43,888 nt of DNA from contig JAXHTS010000075.1 of assembly GCA_034190085.1 (NCBI GenBank), positions 1 to 43,888 on the forward strand. Direction: 5' to 3'. Each line of letters starts with the position of its first letter. Within the stretch, counting starts at the first letter, position 1. Position numbers and translations under genes: made by a program. This stretch comes from Spirochaetota bacterium (GTDB lineage: Bacteria > Spirochaetota > UBA4802 > JAFGDQ01). The notes beneath the pieces are model-generated. The model worked only from the letters and a program-made list of their open reading frames with translations, had not been told where the DNA came from and did no database searches. Below, in pieces: positions 26,538-37,800 of this stretch.

Positions 26538-27563
26538 ATGATATTTAGTTCATTATATAGTCTGTTCTCAAATGATATGGGAATTGATTTAGGTACAGCT
26601 AATACTTTAGTTCATGTAAAGGGGCAGGGTATAGTATTAAGTGAGCCATCTGTTGTTGCTATGCAAACCGGCACTGGAAAGGTCTTGGCCGTTGGTCAAG
26701 AGGCGAAGAGGATGTTGGGGAGAACACCTGGAGATATTGTTGCGATTAGACCGATGAAGGATGGAGTAATAGCCGATTTCGAGACTGTTGAAAAGATGAT
26801 TAGATATTTTATTACCAAGGTACATAAGAGAAGGGCGTTAGTTAGACCAAGGGTTGTGATTGGAGTGCCCTCGAGTATCACTGAAGTTGAGAAAAGGGCG
26901 GTAAGGGAATCCGCCGAACAGGCAGGGGCTAGGGAGATTTTTTTAATTGAAGAGGCTTTAGCAGCAGCAATTGGCGCAAATATGCCTATTCATGAACCTG
27001 CAGGTCATATGGTAGTGGATATAGGAGGTGGAACCACAGAGATTGCTATTATATCCCTTGGTGGCATGGTGGTGACAAATTCAATTAGGGTGGCTGGTGA
27101 TGAGTTTGATGAATCTATTATTAAATATTTACGAACCCAATATAATCTAATACTGGGTGAAAAAATGGCTGAAGAAGTTAAATTTATGTTGGGTAATGCA
27201 TTTCCAGAGAAGAAGGTCTTAACAATGGAAATAAAGGGGAGAGATGCCATATCCGGTTTGCCTAGAACCCTAGAAATAGACTCTTCAGAGGTCAGGAAGG
27301 CTATAAAAGAACCAGTTGAGCAGATATTGGAGGCGATTAAGCATGCTCTTGAGCAAACACCACCGGAATTAGCCGCTGATATTGTAGAAAGAGGAATCGT
27401 AATGACAGGGGGTGGATCGTTGCTTAAGGGCCTTGAAAAGTACATCAGTAAGGAGACAGGAGTACCAGTAATTAAAGCAGAAAATCCACTAACCTGTGTT
27501 GTTCTTGGAGCTGGAAAATTCCTTGAAGAAATTAAAAATCTCTACAGGGTGAATTTGAAATAG
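26538..27563 (+). CDS. mreB: Rod shape-determining actin homologue MreB
   Basis: 341-aa actin-like ATPase that organises lateral peptidoglycan synthesis. Nucleotide-binding motifs: [13 protein letters not shown] (phosphate 1), [18 protein letters not shown] (phosphate 2) and the adenosine motif [16 protein letters not shown]. Family start [17 protein letters not shown] is complete. SD AGGTGA just before ATG at 26538. Heads the mreB-mreC-mreD-mrdA-rodA cluster. Confidence 0.98.
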   Translation: MIFSSLYSLFSNDMGIDLGTANTLVHVKGQGIVLSEPSVVAMQTGTGKVLAVGQEAKRMLGRTPGDIVAIRPMKDGVIADFETVEKMIRYFITKVHKRRALVRPRVVIGVPSSITEVEKRAVRESAEQAGAREIFLIEEALAAAIGANMPIHEPAGHMVVDIGGGTTEIAIISLGGMVVTNSIRVAGDEFDESIIKYLRTQYNLILGEKMAEEVKFMLGNAFPEKKVLTMEIKGRDAISGLPRTLEIDSSEVRKAIKEPVEQILEAIKHALEQTPPELAADIVERGIVMTGGGSLLKGLEKYISKETGVPVIKAENPLTCVVLGAGKFLEEIKNLYRVNLK

Positions 27564-27669
27564 ATCTATTTGCTTTATTCTTGAATAGATATCTACCTCT
27601 CCAACTATTACTTAAAGTCTCTCACAAATATTTACTAATTAATCAAATAATACGTTTACCAGTGATAGA

Positions 27670-28536
27670 GTGGAATTTATTACAAAACATAAGATTATCA
27701 TAATTTTTATAATAATTACCCTCTTTTGTATTGTGTCGTTATCCATTCAATCCTCCACCCTTACAAAGTCTTTAGAAGGAGTATGTAATGTATTGATGAC
27801 TCCATTCCAAAAAGGTTATCATGCAATACAAAAGGGGATACATATGTTATGGGCTGGTTTTACTGAACTCGATGATGTCCAGGATGAATTGCTCAGGGTG
27901 AGAAATAAGCTTCAAAGGTATGAAGCTCTAACCGAGGAGTTGACTGAAATACAAAAAGAGAACAAGAGGTTCCGTATACTACTTCAATTGCAGGAGCGTA
28001 TTCAATATGAGTCTCTTCCTGCCACAATAATTTCAAAGGATCCTGATAACTGGTTCAGAACTATTATAATTAATAGAGGTTCGACTGATGGTATTAAAAT
28101 AAATATGCCAATAATATCCTTTAGTGGTGAAAAAAAAGCAGTTGTTGGGAAGGTCATTGAAGTAAGAAGAAGTGTGGCAAGGGTACTGCCAATTATTTCA
28201 ACTAATATGAAATTGGGAGTAATGTTTAAAGGGAGTCGTTTCCCGGGTCTGTTGTCTGGATTTTCTCAAAGTTCAAATCTTTGCATTATGGATTATATTA
28301 ACAAGTCAGCTTCAATTGAACTTGGTGATATTGTAATTACATCTGGGCAGGGTGGAATCTTCCCATCTGGTCTTTTGGTCGGGGTGGTAAAAAAATCATT
28401 ATTAAAGGGGTCAAGCGCTTTTCAGAGAGTGGCTGTAAAACCAACAATAGACTATACTCGGTTAGAGGAAGTATTTGTAGTAAAAAAAGAACCCAATGAA
28501 GAATTATTAGAATTGATTGATATGAACAGAAGATGA
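27670..28536 (+). CDS. mreC: Rod shape-determining protein MreC
   Basis: 288 aa from GTG at 27670. One N-terminal transmembrane helix ([14 protein letters not shown]), a coiled coil at about 65-105 ([27 protein letters not shown]), then the periplasmic double beta-barrel with [18 protein letters not shown] and [20 protein letters not shown]. Bridges MreB/MreD to PBP2. Overlaps mreD by four bases (ATGA), so translation is coupled. Confidence 0.95.
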   Translation: MEFITKHKIIIIFIIITLFCIVSLSIQSSTLTKSLEGVCNVLMTPFQKGYHAIQKGIHMLWAGFTELDDVQDELLRVRNKLQRYEALTEELTEIQKENKRFRILLQLQERIQYESLPATIISKDPDNWFRTIIINRGSTDGIKINMPIISFSGEKKAVVGKVIEVRRSVARVLPIISTNMKLGVMFKGSRFPGLLSGFSQSSNLCIMDYINKSASIELGDIVITSGQGGIFPSGLLVGVVKKSLLKGSSAFQRVAVKPTIDYTRLEEVFVVKKEPNEELLELIDMNRR

Positions 28537-29033
28537 TTGTCACATATCTATATATACTTGCACTTATTATTACTTCTCTTTTGATTCAGGGGCATTCATC
28601 TTTTGATGTTTTGAGAATTGTAGGAATAAAACCAGATCTAACCTTTATTATAGTAATATATCTCGCTTATAACTTTGGTCCCTTCTATGGTGTAGTAACT
28701 GGATTTATTTGTGGAATACTTCATGATGCTGTTTCCAACTCTCCATTAGGACTCCTCACTTTACCTAAGGTTGCCTTGGGACTCATTGTCGGAATGTTTG
28801 GCAGATCTATTTTGAGAAAGAATATATTAAGCATTTCGATGATGATTCTATTTTCAACTATTGCAAAAGGATTGATAACACTACTACTATGTTATCTTTT
28901 TACAACGGGTTCATTGTCCACTGTTTGGCATATAATTTTACCAGAATCATTATACAATGCAATATTAGCTCCTTTTCTTTTTTATTTATTTGATAAGATT
29001 TTTAGAGAGGATCTGTCAAAGGAGGAATATTAG
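28533..29033 (+). CDS. mreD: Rod shape-determining protein MreD
   Basis: 166-aa polytopic membrane protein with five or six helices. [23 protein letters not shown] and [23 protein letters not shown] match the MreD family. Starts within the mreC stop (ATGA); ends 3 bp before mrdA with GGAGGA serving the next gene. Confidence 0.92.
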   Translation: MIVTYLYILALIITSLLIQGHSSFDVLRIVGIKPDLTFIIVIYLAYNFGPFYGVVTGFICGILHDAVSNSPLGLLTLPKVALGLIVGMFGRSILRKNILSISMMILFSTIAKGLITLLLCYLFTTGSLSTVWHIILPESLYNAILAPFLFYLFDKIFREDLSKEEY

Positions 29034-29036
29034 GAT

Positions 29037-30869
29037 ATGGAGAAGACCTCCATAAAGATGCAGATGCTGGAAGTCTTTCGGCAAAGGATGTATTATTTCC
29101 TAACGATTGCTTTAATTCTGTTTTTAGTTTTATTACTTCAGTTGATAAATCTTCAATTGATCCACGGTAGGGATTATAAATTAAAATCAAAGATGAATAT
29201 GGAAAATAGTATACCAATCCCTGCTTCAAGGGGGGAGATATATGATAGGAATTTTAAATCAGACAGTGATAATGTAACTTTAGTAACCAACAGACCATCA
29301 TTTAATTTAACAACAATACCTTCAAGGTTTAAAACAGAGGATGAATTAAACAGAACCTTTAATAACCTATCTCATCTTCTTGATATCTCAAATGAGGAGG
29401 TAATTGATAATATTAATAGTAAAAAAAGATGGGAGAGGGTAGCAATAAAGGAAGATATTGATTTTAACGTAATTGTTAAGATAGCATCGCATCAAAATAG
29501 ATTTCCTAACATCGAATGGGAAGCAGTGCCTGTGAGGGTATATAGCTATAAAGAGATGTTTTCGCATGTAATTGGCTACATCGGATACATTAGCAGTGGA
29601 GAATACAGAAGATTAAGGGGAAAGGGGTATAAACATTATCATAAAATAGGAAAGACGGGTGTTGAAAAAGAATATGATGAGATGCTGAGAGGGATTGATG
29701 GCTATATAAGGAGAATTGTAGATGTAAAAAACAGAATTGAAGGAGAGGAGGTAGGTTCATCCCCTGTAACAGGTAATAATATAGTATTAACTATCGATTA
29801 CGAGATCCAGAAGGTCGCTTATGAAGCGATGAAGAATCGGAGAGGAGCTATCATTGTAATAAAGCCTACAACAGGAGAAATAATCGCTTTGATTAGTAAA
29901 CCCGATTTTGATCCGAATTTATTAATATTGGGTAATAACAATGGTACAATTAGGGAATTGAGCAATAATACAGATAAACCCTTTATAAATAGAGCTATTC
30001 AGTCAAGGTATCCACCTGCTTCAACCTATAAATTAATTACAGCTATAGCAGCGCTTGAGGAAGAAAAATGGAAAGCAAAACATACCCTCTTTTGTCCTGG
30101 TAAATATACACTTCAGGGTTATGTTGATAGAAATTTTTACTGTCATAAGCCTCATGGTATTTTAGATATGCATGAAGCCATTTCAGAATCATGCAGTGTC
30201 TACTTCTATCAGCTAGGATATTTAATTGGCCCATCCATTATTCTCAAATATGCAGATTATTTTGGACTTGGTGAAGAAACTGGTATTGACATTCCTGGCG
30301 AAATAAGCGGCTTTATACCATCCAAAAAATGGAAACTAAAAACCTTTGGGCAACCATGGTTTGATGGAGATACACTTAACCTATCAATAGGGCAGGGCTT
30401 TGTCAGTGTTACTATTCTTGGTATGGCAAATTTTGTTTCAGGTGTCATAAATAATGGGGTAATTTACAAACCTCATATCATGAAAGAAATACGTACATTT
30501 GATAACCAAAAGGTTATTATGAGATCTTCTCCGAAACAAATTAGAGAGATACCCCTCTCGCCATTAACCAGTAATACAATCAAGCATGGAATGAGGTTGG
30601 CTGTTAGAAAGGGTACAGCCAGGAGACTTAAGTACATTAAGATTCCAATTGCTGGGAAAACCGGTACAGCACAAACTCGTTCAAGGCGAAAAGATGACTC
30701 AACACAGCATGCCTGGTTTGTGGGTTATGCTCCATATGGTGGAGATAAGGAGAGATCAATTGTTGTGGCTGTATTAGTAGAACACGGTATTACGGGTGCG
30801 GTGTGGGCTGTTCCAATAGCGGAAAAAATATTTTTAAGGCTTGTATCATTGGGATATTTTGATGTTTAA
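29037..30869 (+). CDS. mrdA: Penicillin-binding protein 2 (elongasome transpeptidase)
   Basis: 610 aa. N-terminal anchor (about 18-40), pedestal domain to about 245 with RGEIYDRN (65-72), and a transpeptidase domain from about 250. Catalytic S329 in STYK, a SxD/SxN-type SCSVYFY, and KTGTAQ near 540. Cross-links new lateral-wall peptidoglycan and is activated by MreC and RodA. SD GGAGG seven or so bases before ATG. Its stop overlaps the rodA start. Confidence 0.96.
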   Translation: MEKTSIKMQMLEVFRQRMYYFLTIALILFLVLLLQLINLQLIHGRDYKLKSKMNMENSIPIPASRGEIYDRNFKSDSDNVTLVTNRPSFNLTTIPSRFKTEDELNRTFNNLSHLLDISNEEVIDNINSKKRWERVAIKEDIDFNVIVKIASHQNRFPNIEWEAVPVRVYSYKEMFSHVIGYIGYISSGEYRRLRGKGYKHYHKIGKTGVEKEYDEMLRGIDGYIRRIVDVKNRIEGEEVGSSPVTGNNIVLTIDYEIQKVAYEAMKNRRGAIIVIKPTTGEIIALISKPDFDPNLLILGNNNGTIRELSNNTDKPFINRAIQSRYPPASTYKLITAIAALEEEKWKAKHTLFCPGKYTLQGYVDRNFYCHKPHGILDMHEAISESCSVYFYQLGYLIGPSIILKYADYFGLGEETGIDIPGEISGFIPSKKWKLKTFGQPWFDGDTLNLSIGQGFVSVTILGMANFVSGVINNGVIYKPHIMKEIRTFDNQKVIMRSSPKQIREIPLSPLTSNTIKHGMRLAVRKGTARRLKYIKIPIAGKTGTAQTRSRRKDDSTQHAWFVGYAPYGGDKERSIVVAVLVEHGITGAVWAVPIAEKIFLRLVSLGYFDV

Positions 30870-32175
30870 AAAGAATGAATATCAGATAGATTATATACTT
30901 GTATTTGCAGTGATTCTAATTGTATTTATAGGGACCTTAACAATATACAGCGCTGGTTTTGATCCAATTGAAAAGGTTAATAATGGTATTTATAAAAAAC
31001 AGTTGTTGTGGTTTATCATCGGATTTTCACTGATGATAGCAATTTCTTTTTTAAATTATCAATTATTAGGAGATTACTCACCCTATATATATATCACAGT
31101 ACTTATAGTATTAATATTTACAACAATTTTTGGGGAACCCATAAGGAATGCTAGAGCCTGGCTCAATTTCGGTTTCTTTTCAATTCAGCCTTCCGAATTT
31201 ATGAAATTGAGTTTAGTCATCCTTCTTGGAAAGTATATTGAACTGCGAGAAAGGGATATAAGAAACCTAAGAGAACTACTTATTCCTTCGTTGCTTACTT
31301 TAATCCCAATTTTCACCATCATTATGCAGCCTGATTTTGGCACAGCTATGATATTCATTCCCCTTCTCTTTACCCTCCTCTTTTTAGGTGGGGCTGATGT
31401 GTATCACCTTTTATCGATAATTGGCATTGCCATAATAGCATTGGTTGTTCCAATGATATTGACATACAGAGAATGGGTTGGTGTAAATAGCTCAAATTTG
31501 CTTCTAGACTTTTTTAAAGATATTACCCTAATATTTCAAGTCTCTAGTATCTTATTAGTTATTGCTATAATAGCGTATATTTTACATTTCTTCTTTGTAA
31601 AGAAGTATTATAGAAATATTTATATACCCTCATTTGTCTTTTCCTTTGGATTGTATTTCTCTGTCATAATTCAAAAATTTTTAAAGGTGTATCAAAAGAA
31701 GAGGATCATGGTTTTTCTTAATCCTGACCTTGATCCTCATGGTTCTGGATATAATATAATTCAATCAAAAATAGCAATAGGGTCTGGAGGTGTTTCTGGA
31801 AAGGGGTTTCTAAATGGGAGTCAATCCCAATTAGGATTTCTTCCAGAAAAGACCTCGGATTTTATATTTTCTGTTGTTTCCGAAGAATGGGGTTTTATTG
31901 GAGGCTTGGTGTTGATAATACTTCTTTCAATAATTGTCTTTAGGGGTATTCAGATATCACTAGACGCAAAGGATAAATTTGGGGCTTTATTGGCAAGCGG
32001 CATAACCTCAATTTTCTTTTTTCATATTGTTATCAATATTGGCATGACGATTGGTATAATGCCGGTTACTGGTCTCCCCCTATGCTTTGTCTCCTATGGC
32101 GGTTCAAATCTTGTGATGTCAATGATATCTATTGGAGTATTAATCAACATCAGGATGAGAAAATATATTCATTAG
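30862..32175 (+). CDS. rodA: Peptidoglycan glycosyltransferase RodA (SEDS family)
   Basis: 437 aa from ATG at 30862, overlapping the mrdA stop by 8 bases; a TTG at 30841 is less likely. Landmarks: FGEPIRNARAWLNFG, IQPSEFMKLSLVILLGKY, MQPDFGTAMIF, LNPDLDPHGSGYNIIQSKIAIGSGG and GFLPEKTSDFIFSVVSEEWGF, including the SEDS catalytic aspartate in the FLPEKTSD loop region. Residues about 205-290 hold 70-90 extra residues with two additional hydrophobic segments compared with the 370-aa E. coli RodA. Partner of PBP2. Confidence 0.95.
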   Translation: MFKKNEYQIDYILVFAVILIVFIGTLTIYSAGFDPIEKVNNGIYKKQLLWFIIGFSLMIAISFLNYQLLGDYSPYIYITVLIVLIFTTIFGEPIRNARAWLNFGFFSIQPSEFMKLSLVILLGKYIELRERDIRNLRELLIPSLLTLIPIFTIIMQPDFGTAMIFIPLLFTLLFLGGADVYHLLSIIGIAIIALVVPMILTYREWVGVNSSNLLLDFFKDITLIFQVSSILLVIAIIAYILHFFFVKKYYRNIYIPSFVFSFGLYFSVIIQKFLKVYQKKRIMVFLNPDLDPHGSGYNIIQSKIAIGSGGVSGKGFLNGSQSQLGFLPEKTSDFIFSVVSEEWGFIGGLVLIILLSIIVFRGIQISLDAKDKFGALLASGITSIFFFHIVINIGMTIGIMPVTGLPLCFVSYGGSNLVMSMISIGVLINIRMRKYIH

Positions 32176-32289
32176 CCCTAAACTTACCTAAAGAATACAT
32201 CTTTATTTGTTGATTATTCCCAGTGGGGATAGGGAAGATATTTTATCAAAGATAGAAAAGGCTAGTCATTAATAGAAATAATACACCGG

Positions 32290-32760
32290 GTGGATAAATT
32301 GATCTATCTTTACTCACAAATAATGCTTTTAGAGATAACAATTGCCCTGTCATTATATATACTAGTTCAAGATTTGCTCCATAAGGATAATAAACGTAAG
32401 AGATTATTAATAGGCATAATAATTTGGAATGTAATTTATACCCTCATCATTTATATTCAGATTCATCTTGATCTGTTTTTTACCGGCACTCTTAATTATA
32501 CATTTATATTTTGGATTTTATCAGGCTTAATTATGGGTGTGGCTCTTTATTATCAAATGTTAATTATTGTAAATCTCTATAAAAGAAGGCGGGATCGTGA
32601 ATTTTATCATTATAATATTTTCGGGAAAAAGGTTTTTAAGAAGGATATTGTATTGATTAGAGAGTTGTGGGTGTTTCTGATTACAATTCCATTTTTCCTG
32701 CTTCCTGGTGGATATTTTGTTGCAAGACTAATCAATTTTATACTTTATGATCGCTTATAA
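32290..32760 (+). CDS. Small four-helix membrane protein, unknown
   Basis: 156 aa from GTG at 32290 (ATG at 32323 is an alternative). About four transmembrane helices separated by basic loops, e.g. HKDNKRKR and KRRRDREF. Lies between rodA and queC with 115 and about 140 bp gaps. No family recognised. Confidence 0.6.
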   Translation: MDKLIYLYSQIMLLEITIALSLYILVQDLLHKDNKRKRLLIGIIIWNVIYTLIIYIQIHLDLFFTGTLNYTFIFWILSGLIMGVALYYQMLIIVNLYKRRRDREFYHYNIFGKKVFKKDIVLIRELWVFLITIPFFLLPGGYFVARLINFILYDRL

Positions 32761-32906
32761 GTGTTGTTTATAACTTTAATAGCGATGTTGGAAGTAAAAT
32801 GATAGCAATCAGTGAATAATTCTATTATAGGTTTAATAATGAAAAATTTTAGTTTATACTTCTATAATATATTTCATGAAGATTGTAATATCTTGAGTAG
32901 TTGATC

Positions 32907-33599
32907 ATGTTCAAGAAAAGGGCAGTAATTTTATTAAGCGGCGGCATTGATTCTGCGACTGTTGCAGCTATAGCTATTCGTGATGGTTTTGAGGTATTCC
33001 CAATTACCTTTGATTATGGTCAAAAGCATAGTATAGAGATTGTATTTGCTAGGCGGCTGCAGCAATTCTTTAAGATAAAAAAAAATGTAATAATTGATAT
33101 ACCATCTTATATTTTTAACTCCTCTGCTCTATCATCCGAATCAGAAATTGAGATTCCAAAAAATCGCGATGTTTCATCATTAAATGGCATCCCTTCAACC
33201 TATGTACCTGCTAGAAATATTATTTTTTTATCATACGCTTTGGCATATGCTGAATCGATCAATTCAAGAGATATCTTCATTGGCGTTAACTCCATTGACT
33301 ATAGTGGATATCCCGACTGCAGACCTGAGTTCATTATGGCCTTTGAGAATATGGCAAATAAAGGAACAAAGGCAGGGGTATTGAATGACAGGTTTACTAT
33401 ACATGCACCCTTGATTCATCTTAAAAAATGTGAGATAATAAAATTTGGTATAGATCTTGGTGTGGATTATTCACTTACCCACAGTTGTTATGACCCATAT
33501 TCAGATGAATCATCCTGTGGAGAGTGTGATAGCTGTCTCATTAGAAAAAAGGGTTTTGAAGAGGCAAAGGTCCCTGATCCAACCAGATACAGAAAATAA
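32907..33599 (+). CDS. queC: 7-cyano-7-deazaguanine synthase
   Basis: ATP-dependent conversion of carboxydeazaguanine to preQ0 on the queuosine pathway. 230 aa from ATG at 32907 (TTG at 32901 is less likely). PP-loop LLSGGIDSATV at residues 9-19, RNIIFLSYALAYAE, and zinc cysteines in SCYDPYSDESSCGECDSC-type sequence near the C-terminus. No other queuosine genes are adjacent. comF follows 6 bp later. Confidence 0.95.
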   Translation: MFKKRAVILLSGGIDSATVAAIAIRDGFEVFPITFDYGQKHSIEIVFARRLQQFFKIKKNVIIDIPSYIFNSSALSSESEIEIPKNRDVSSLNGIPSTYVPARNIIFLSYALAYAESINSRDIFIGVNSIDYSGYPDCRPEFIMAFENMANKGTKAGVLNDRFTIHAPLIHLKKCEIIKFGIDLGVDYSLTHSCYDPYSDESSCGECDSCLIRKKGFEEAKVPDPTRYRK

Positions 33600-33605
33600 C
33601 CTTTA

Positions 33606-34328
33606 ATGAATTCCCTATTGTCTGACATCTTTTATTCAACAGTTGATTTCCTATTCCCTTCAAGGTGTATTTGCTGCAATAAGGTGATACCATTTCAGCA
33701 AAACCATTTATGTGAAATCTGTTTTAGTAGGATTGTATTATTAGATGAGAGGTGTGAGGTATGCTCTGGAGTTGTAATAAATGGGATATGCGCTATCTGC
33801 TCAGATAGGAGGTTTTATATAACAAAGAACATTGTAATAGCGGAGTATACAGGAGTAATGAAAGAGATATTACATAATTATAAATTTAATAAGAAGATAA
33901 GATTGTATAAACAATTATGCAGATTGTCATTCCCTCATATTGTGAAACATAGGGATCATTTTGATATACTAACAGCTGTTCCAATGAATAGTAGAAAGAA
34001 ATGGAAAAGGGGATTCAACCAATCAGAACTAGTTGCAAGGGAGTTGGCAGATAGATTAAATATAAAATTTTACACATTATTAAAGGAAAAGATATACTCT
34101 AAAACACAAAAGGATCTTGGATTTAGGGATCGTTTCTTGAATATACTGGACAGATATGAGATGAAAAAATCAAATATACTGAATGGTGAAAAGATACTCC
34201 TTGTTGATGATATCTTTACTACTGGTGCAACAATAAATGAATGCGCAAGAATTCTGATGTCCTCAGGGGCTGATAGTGTTTATTCATTGACACTAGCAAG
34301 GGCTAGCTTCAAAAGACTTGGACACTAG
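33606..34328 (+). CDS. comF: ComF-family phosphoribosyltransferase-like protein
   Basis: 240 aa. N-terminal zinc-binding part with CICC, CEIC, CEVC and CAIC pairs (about residues 21-65), followed by a type I PRTase fold with VDDIFTTGATINECA near 200. RGFNQSE and a KTQKDLG loop match ComFC. Supports DNA uptake in competent bacteria, with ssDNA processing as the likely role. Follows queC closely; functional link uncertain. Confidence 0.9.
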   Translation: MNSLLSDIFYSTVDFLFPSRCICCNKVIPFQQNHLCEICFSRIVLLDERCEVCSGVVINGICAICSDRRFYITKNIVIAEYTGVMKEILHNYKFNKKIRLYKQLCRLSFPHIVKHRDHFDILTAVPMNSRKKWKRGFNQSELVARELADRLNIKFYTLLKEKIYSKTQKDLGFRDRFLNILDRYEMKKSNILNGEKILLVDDIFTTGATINECARILMSSGADSVYSLTLARASFKRLGH

Positions 34329-34515
34329 TGAATCAAATATTCACAGTTGCTCTATCACCCTCTTCCAGAAGCTTGGAGAGTTTTGATATCATATTTACAT
34401 TTGTATAAACCTTCAACTTTGTTATAATTTTCTGCTAACTAATGGAGAAATCCTATTATACATCTACTTGACAAGGATGAATATGGATGAAATTGTATAG
34501 TTGCTGGCAATTTAT

Positions 34516-34800
34516 CTAATTCACCTTTCTTAGACTTGTAGTAAACACCTTTATTCCAATCCCCGGGAACTGCTCTTCCAATTTTTTGGTAGCCTCAATG
34601 ATATTCTTTTCCCTATTGTTTTCAATCGCCACCATCATACAGTTATTAATAGATGGCCATATATGACTGCCAAGATGGGGTTCTCCATGTCCCTCTCCCT
34701 GAACACCTAAAAATTTTGTATATCCATCAGCATTTTTTTTGACGATTTCTACTATCTCCTCATCAACCGCATTGTCGTATACAATAAACATTAAAAACAT
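34516..34800 (-). CDS. PII-like small signalling protein at the end of an RND operon
   Basis: 94 aa. A ferredoxin-like alpha/beta pattern with FIVYDNAVDEEIVEIVKK, GHGEPHLGSH, MMVAIENNRE and GIGIKVFTT matches the PII-like group found beside metal and drug efflux genes. SD AAGG overlaps the RND stop, 9 bp upstream. It lacks the T-loop tyrosine of classical GlnB/GlnK. Possibly senses a metal or nucleotide to tune the pump; this is an inference. Confidence 0.75.
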   Translation of the reverse strand: MFLMFIVYDNAVDEEIVEIVKKNADGYTKFLGVQGEGHGEPHLGSHIWPSINNCMMVAIENNREKNIIEATKKLEEQFPGIGIKVFTTSLRKVN

Positions 34801-34809
34801 AGTATTACC

Positions 34810-37800
34810 TTAAGTTTTCTTTTTTCTGAGTCGCATCCCTACTCTTTCAGTAAGGGTATCAAAGAGTGAGTATACCACAGGCAAGAATATCAATGTAAAA
34901 ATAAATGAGGAACTCATCCCCCCTATAACTGACATGGAGAGTTGCCTCATCATCTCAGAGGCCTCGCCCAATCCCATTGCTAAAGGTAATAGTGCAAAGA
35001 TGGTTGTGAATGTAGTCATCATTATAGGCCGCAACCTCTTTTTCCCGGCTTCAATTAGCGCTTCTCTGACACTCATACCCCGCGCCTTGAGGATGTTTGC
35101 ATAGTCAACGAGTACTATTGCATTATTAACAACAATACCAGCAAGCATCAGAACGCCAATAAATGACACAACATTGAAGGTTGTTCCAGTGAGGAAGAGA
35201 AATACCATTACACCAAAGATAACTGTCGGTATTGTAAACATTATTATAAATGGAGATAGAAAGGATTCAAATTGAGACGCCATTATTATATAAATCAGTA
35301 TTATGGCAAGAATCAGAGCTAAAGTTAGGTCCCTAAATGATTCCTGCATATCCTCGTATGCGCCTCCAATATGCACATAGAAATTAGTGGGCTTGGGTAT
35401 CCTGCTGATCCTTTCCTGAATATCTCCAACCACCTCGTTTAATGCTCTTCCTTCAGCCTTGCAATTAATATATGTGACGCGTTCCTGTTTCCTCCTCTCA
35501 ATAGTCACTGGACCGCTCTCTGAATTTATATCAATAATGTTTCCCAATGGGACAGTGACCCCCACCGGGGTATTAACCCATATATTCTCAATATCATCAA
35601 TAGTTTTTCTATCCTCGTCTCTGAGCCGCACCATTATATCGTATTCCTTGCCCTTCTTCCTGTATCGTGACGCCACTTTCCCAGCAACATTGTTCTTGAT
35701 CAAATTGGAGACAATAGCAGCATTAAGCCCCATCTTTGACGCCTTGTCCCTATTTATCCTGATAACATGTTCAGGAAGACCCTCCTCTCTCGAAATATCT
35801 ATGTCTGCCAATCCTTTTATGTCTTTTATTGAATTGTATATTTCTGAAGTAAATCTAGCGGATTCTTCAAGATCATATCCATAGATCTCGATTACTATCT
35901 GCGCTCCACCCATACCAAAAGCGCTCTCCCCAGCACTTCGCGCTGAAAAATTAAATGTTACTCCTGGAATATCAGCCAATGCATTTCTTGCAGCCTCTCT
36001 AATCTCATTTACATGCCTCTCCCGATCAACCTTCATTACAAGACGTGTCTCCACCTTTGCAGTATGATCAGTAGTACCTGCAAAAGCCGCTGCAAAACCA
36101 GTGCCATATCCAGCCCTAATTGATAAAGCCCTGTACTCCTCCTTTTTTAAAACACCTAACATTCTCTTTTCAACAAGCTTCAAAACGCTTTCTGTAGTAT
36201 CAAGATTTGTTCCAACTGGAAGACTTGCCTCAAAGGTCAACATTGCCCTATCCTGATCAGGCATGAATTCCATTCCAGCTATGGGAAGCAGAATAGCACC
36301 GATAACTATAGCTATCAAAGTAAAGAGTACAACCTTTTTCCTGTTATTTAGCGCCCATTCAATAGCAATTGAATAAAAACCTTCAAGAATGTTAAATTTT
36401 TCTTCACTCCACACATAAATTCTGTTTATTATAGTGAATCGGCCACTATGTTCAACCTTAACTGACTTGATAAATCTTGATGTCAACATCGGTATAAGGG
36501 TAAGTGCAATAACCAGAGAGCTTAGAAGCGAGAAGGATATAGTGAGTGACATCTCCTTAAAGAGTTGGTTAGTTATACCCTCAGTAAAGAGGAATGGAAT
36601 AAATACGCATATTGTTGTAAGGGTAGAGGCAGTAATCGCCATTGCCATCTCATCTGCCCCAAGTTTTGCTGCCTCCTTTGGTCTTGCCCCCTTTTCTCTG
36701 AATCTGAAGATATTTTCGAGAATTACAATGGAGTTATCAATAAGCATTCCAACTCCAATGGCAAGTCCTCCCATGGACATCATATTGAGGGTAAGATCAA
36801 AATAATACATAACAATAAAGGTCGCAATCATAGATATTGGGATCGATAAACCGAGTATTATTGACGACCTTATACTTCTCAGAAATATAAAGACAACAAA
36901 CACTGCGATTATCCCACCTAATATGGCATTATCTACAACACTAGTTATCGCATTCTCAATGAAATCTGCTTCATTAAACATTGGGGATATCTCAATCCCC
37001 TTTGGAAGGGTTGATCTAACCTTTTCTAGCTGCGAAAGAATTGACCTTGCCACAATTACAGTATTTTTATCTGATTGCTTGTTAACCCTGAGGGATACTC
37101 CATTCTCGCCATTAAGCCTTAATATTTCCTTTCTTTCTGCCGGCGCCTCGAATACCCTGGCAATATCCTTGAGATATATGGGTGTATTGTTTTTTACAGC
37201 TACAACAACATTCTCTATATCATCCAAATTCTCAAACTCACCCCTTGTCCTAAGGGTGAATTTTTTATTTATCGATTCTATATTGCCTCCAGCAACATTC
37301 ATGTTCTCATATCTCAGTATCGATAACACTGAATCAATAGTGATATTATAGGCATCCATCCTATTCTTTATAAGCTCAACATGCACCTCATTTATCTCTC
37401 CACCGCTGACCACTGCAGACGCAACGCCATCAACCTGTTCAATAAGATTCTTAACTGAATCCTCTGCAAATTCTCGAAGCCATGCGTTATCCCTATTGCC
37501 AGACAAAGATAACACCATTATGGGCATCATTGACACATCAAACTTGATAACAATTGGAGTTTCAATATCCTCAGGCAAAAATTTCTTGGTAATATCTAGC
37601 CTCTCCCTTATGTCTGATATTGCCAATCCCATATCTGTGCCCCATGTAAACTCAATCCTAACCATTGAGATTCCTTCCTTGGATTCACTAATAACCGTTT
37701 CAACATTATTGATTCTGGAGAGGTTCTCCTCTATAGGCCTGGTTACTGTACTCTCAATTTCCTTTGGCCCAACCCCCTCATATTCAGTAATCACCACAGC

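Noticed and set aside
35459-35884. Long plus-strand ORFs antisense to the RND pump gene
   Set aside because: Frame shadows of a strongly conserved RND gene; similar ORFs occur all along it.
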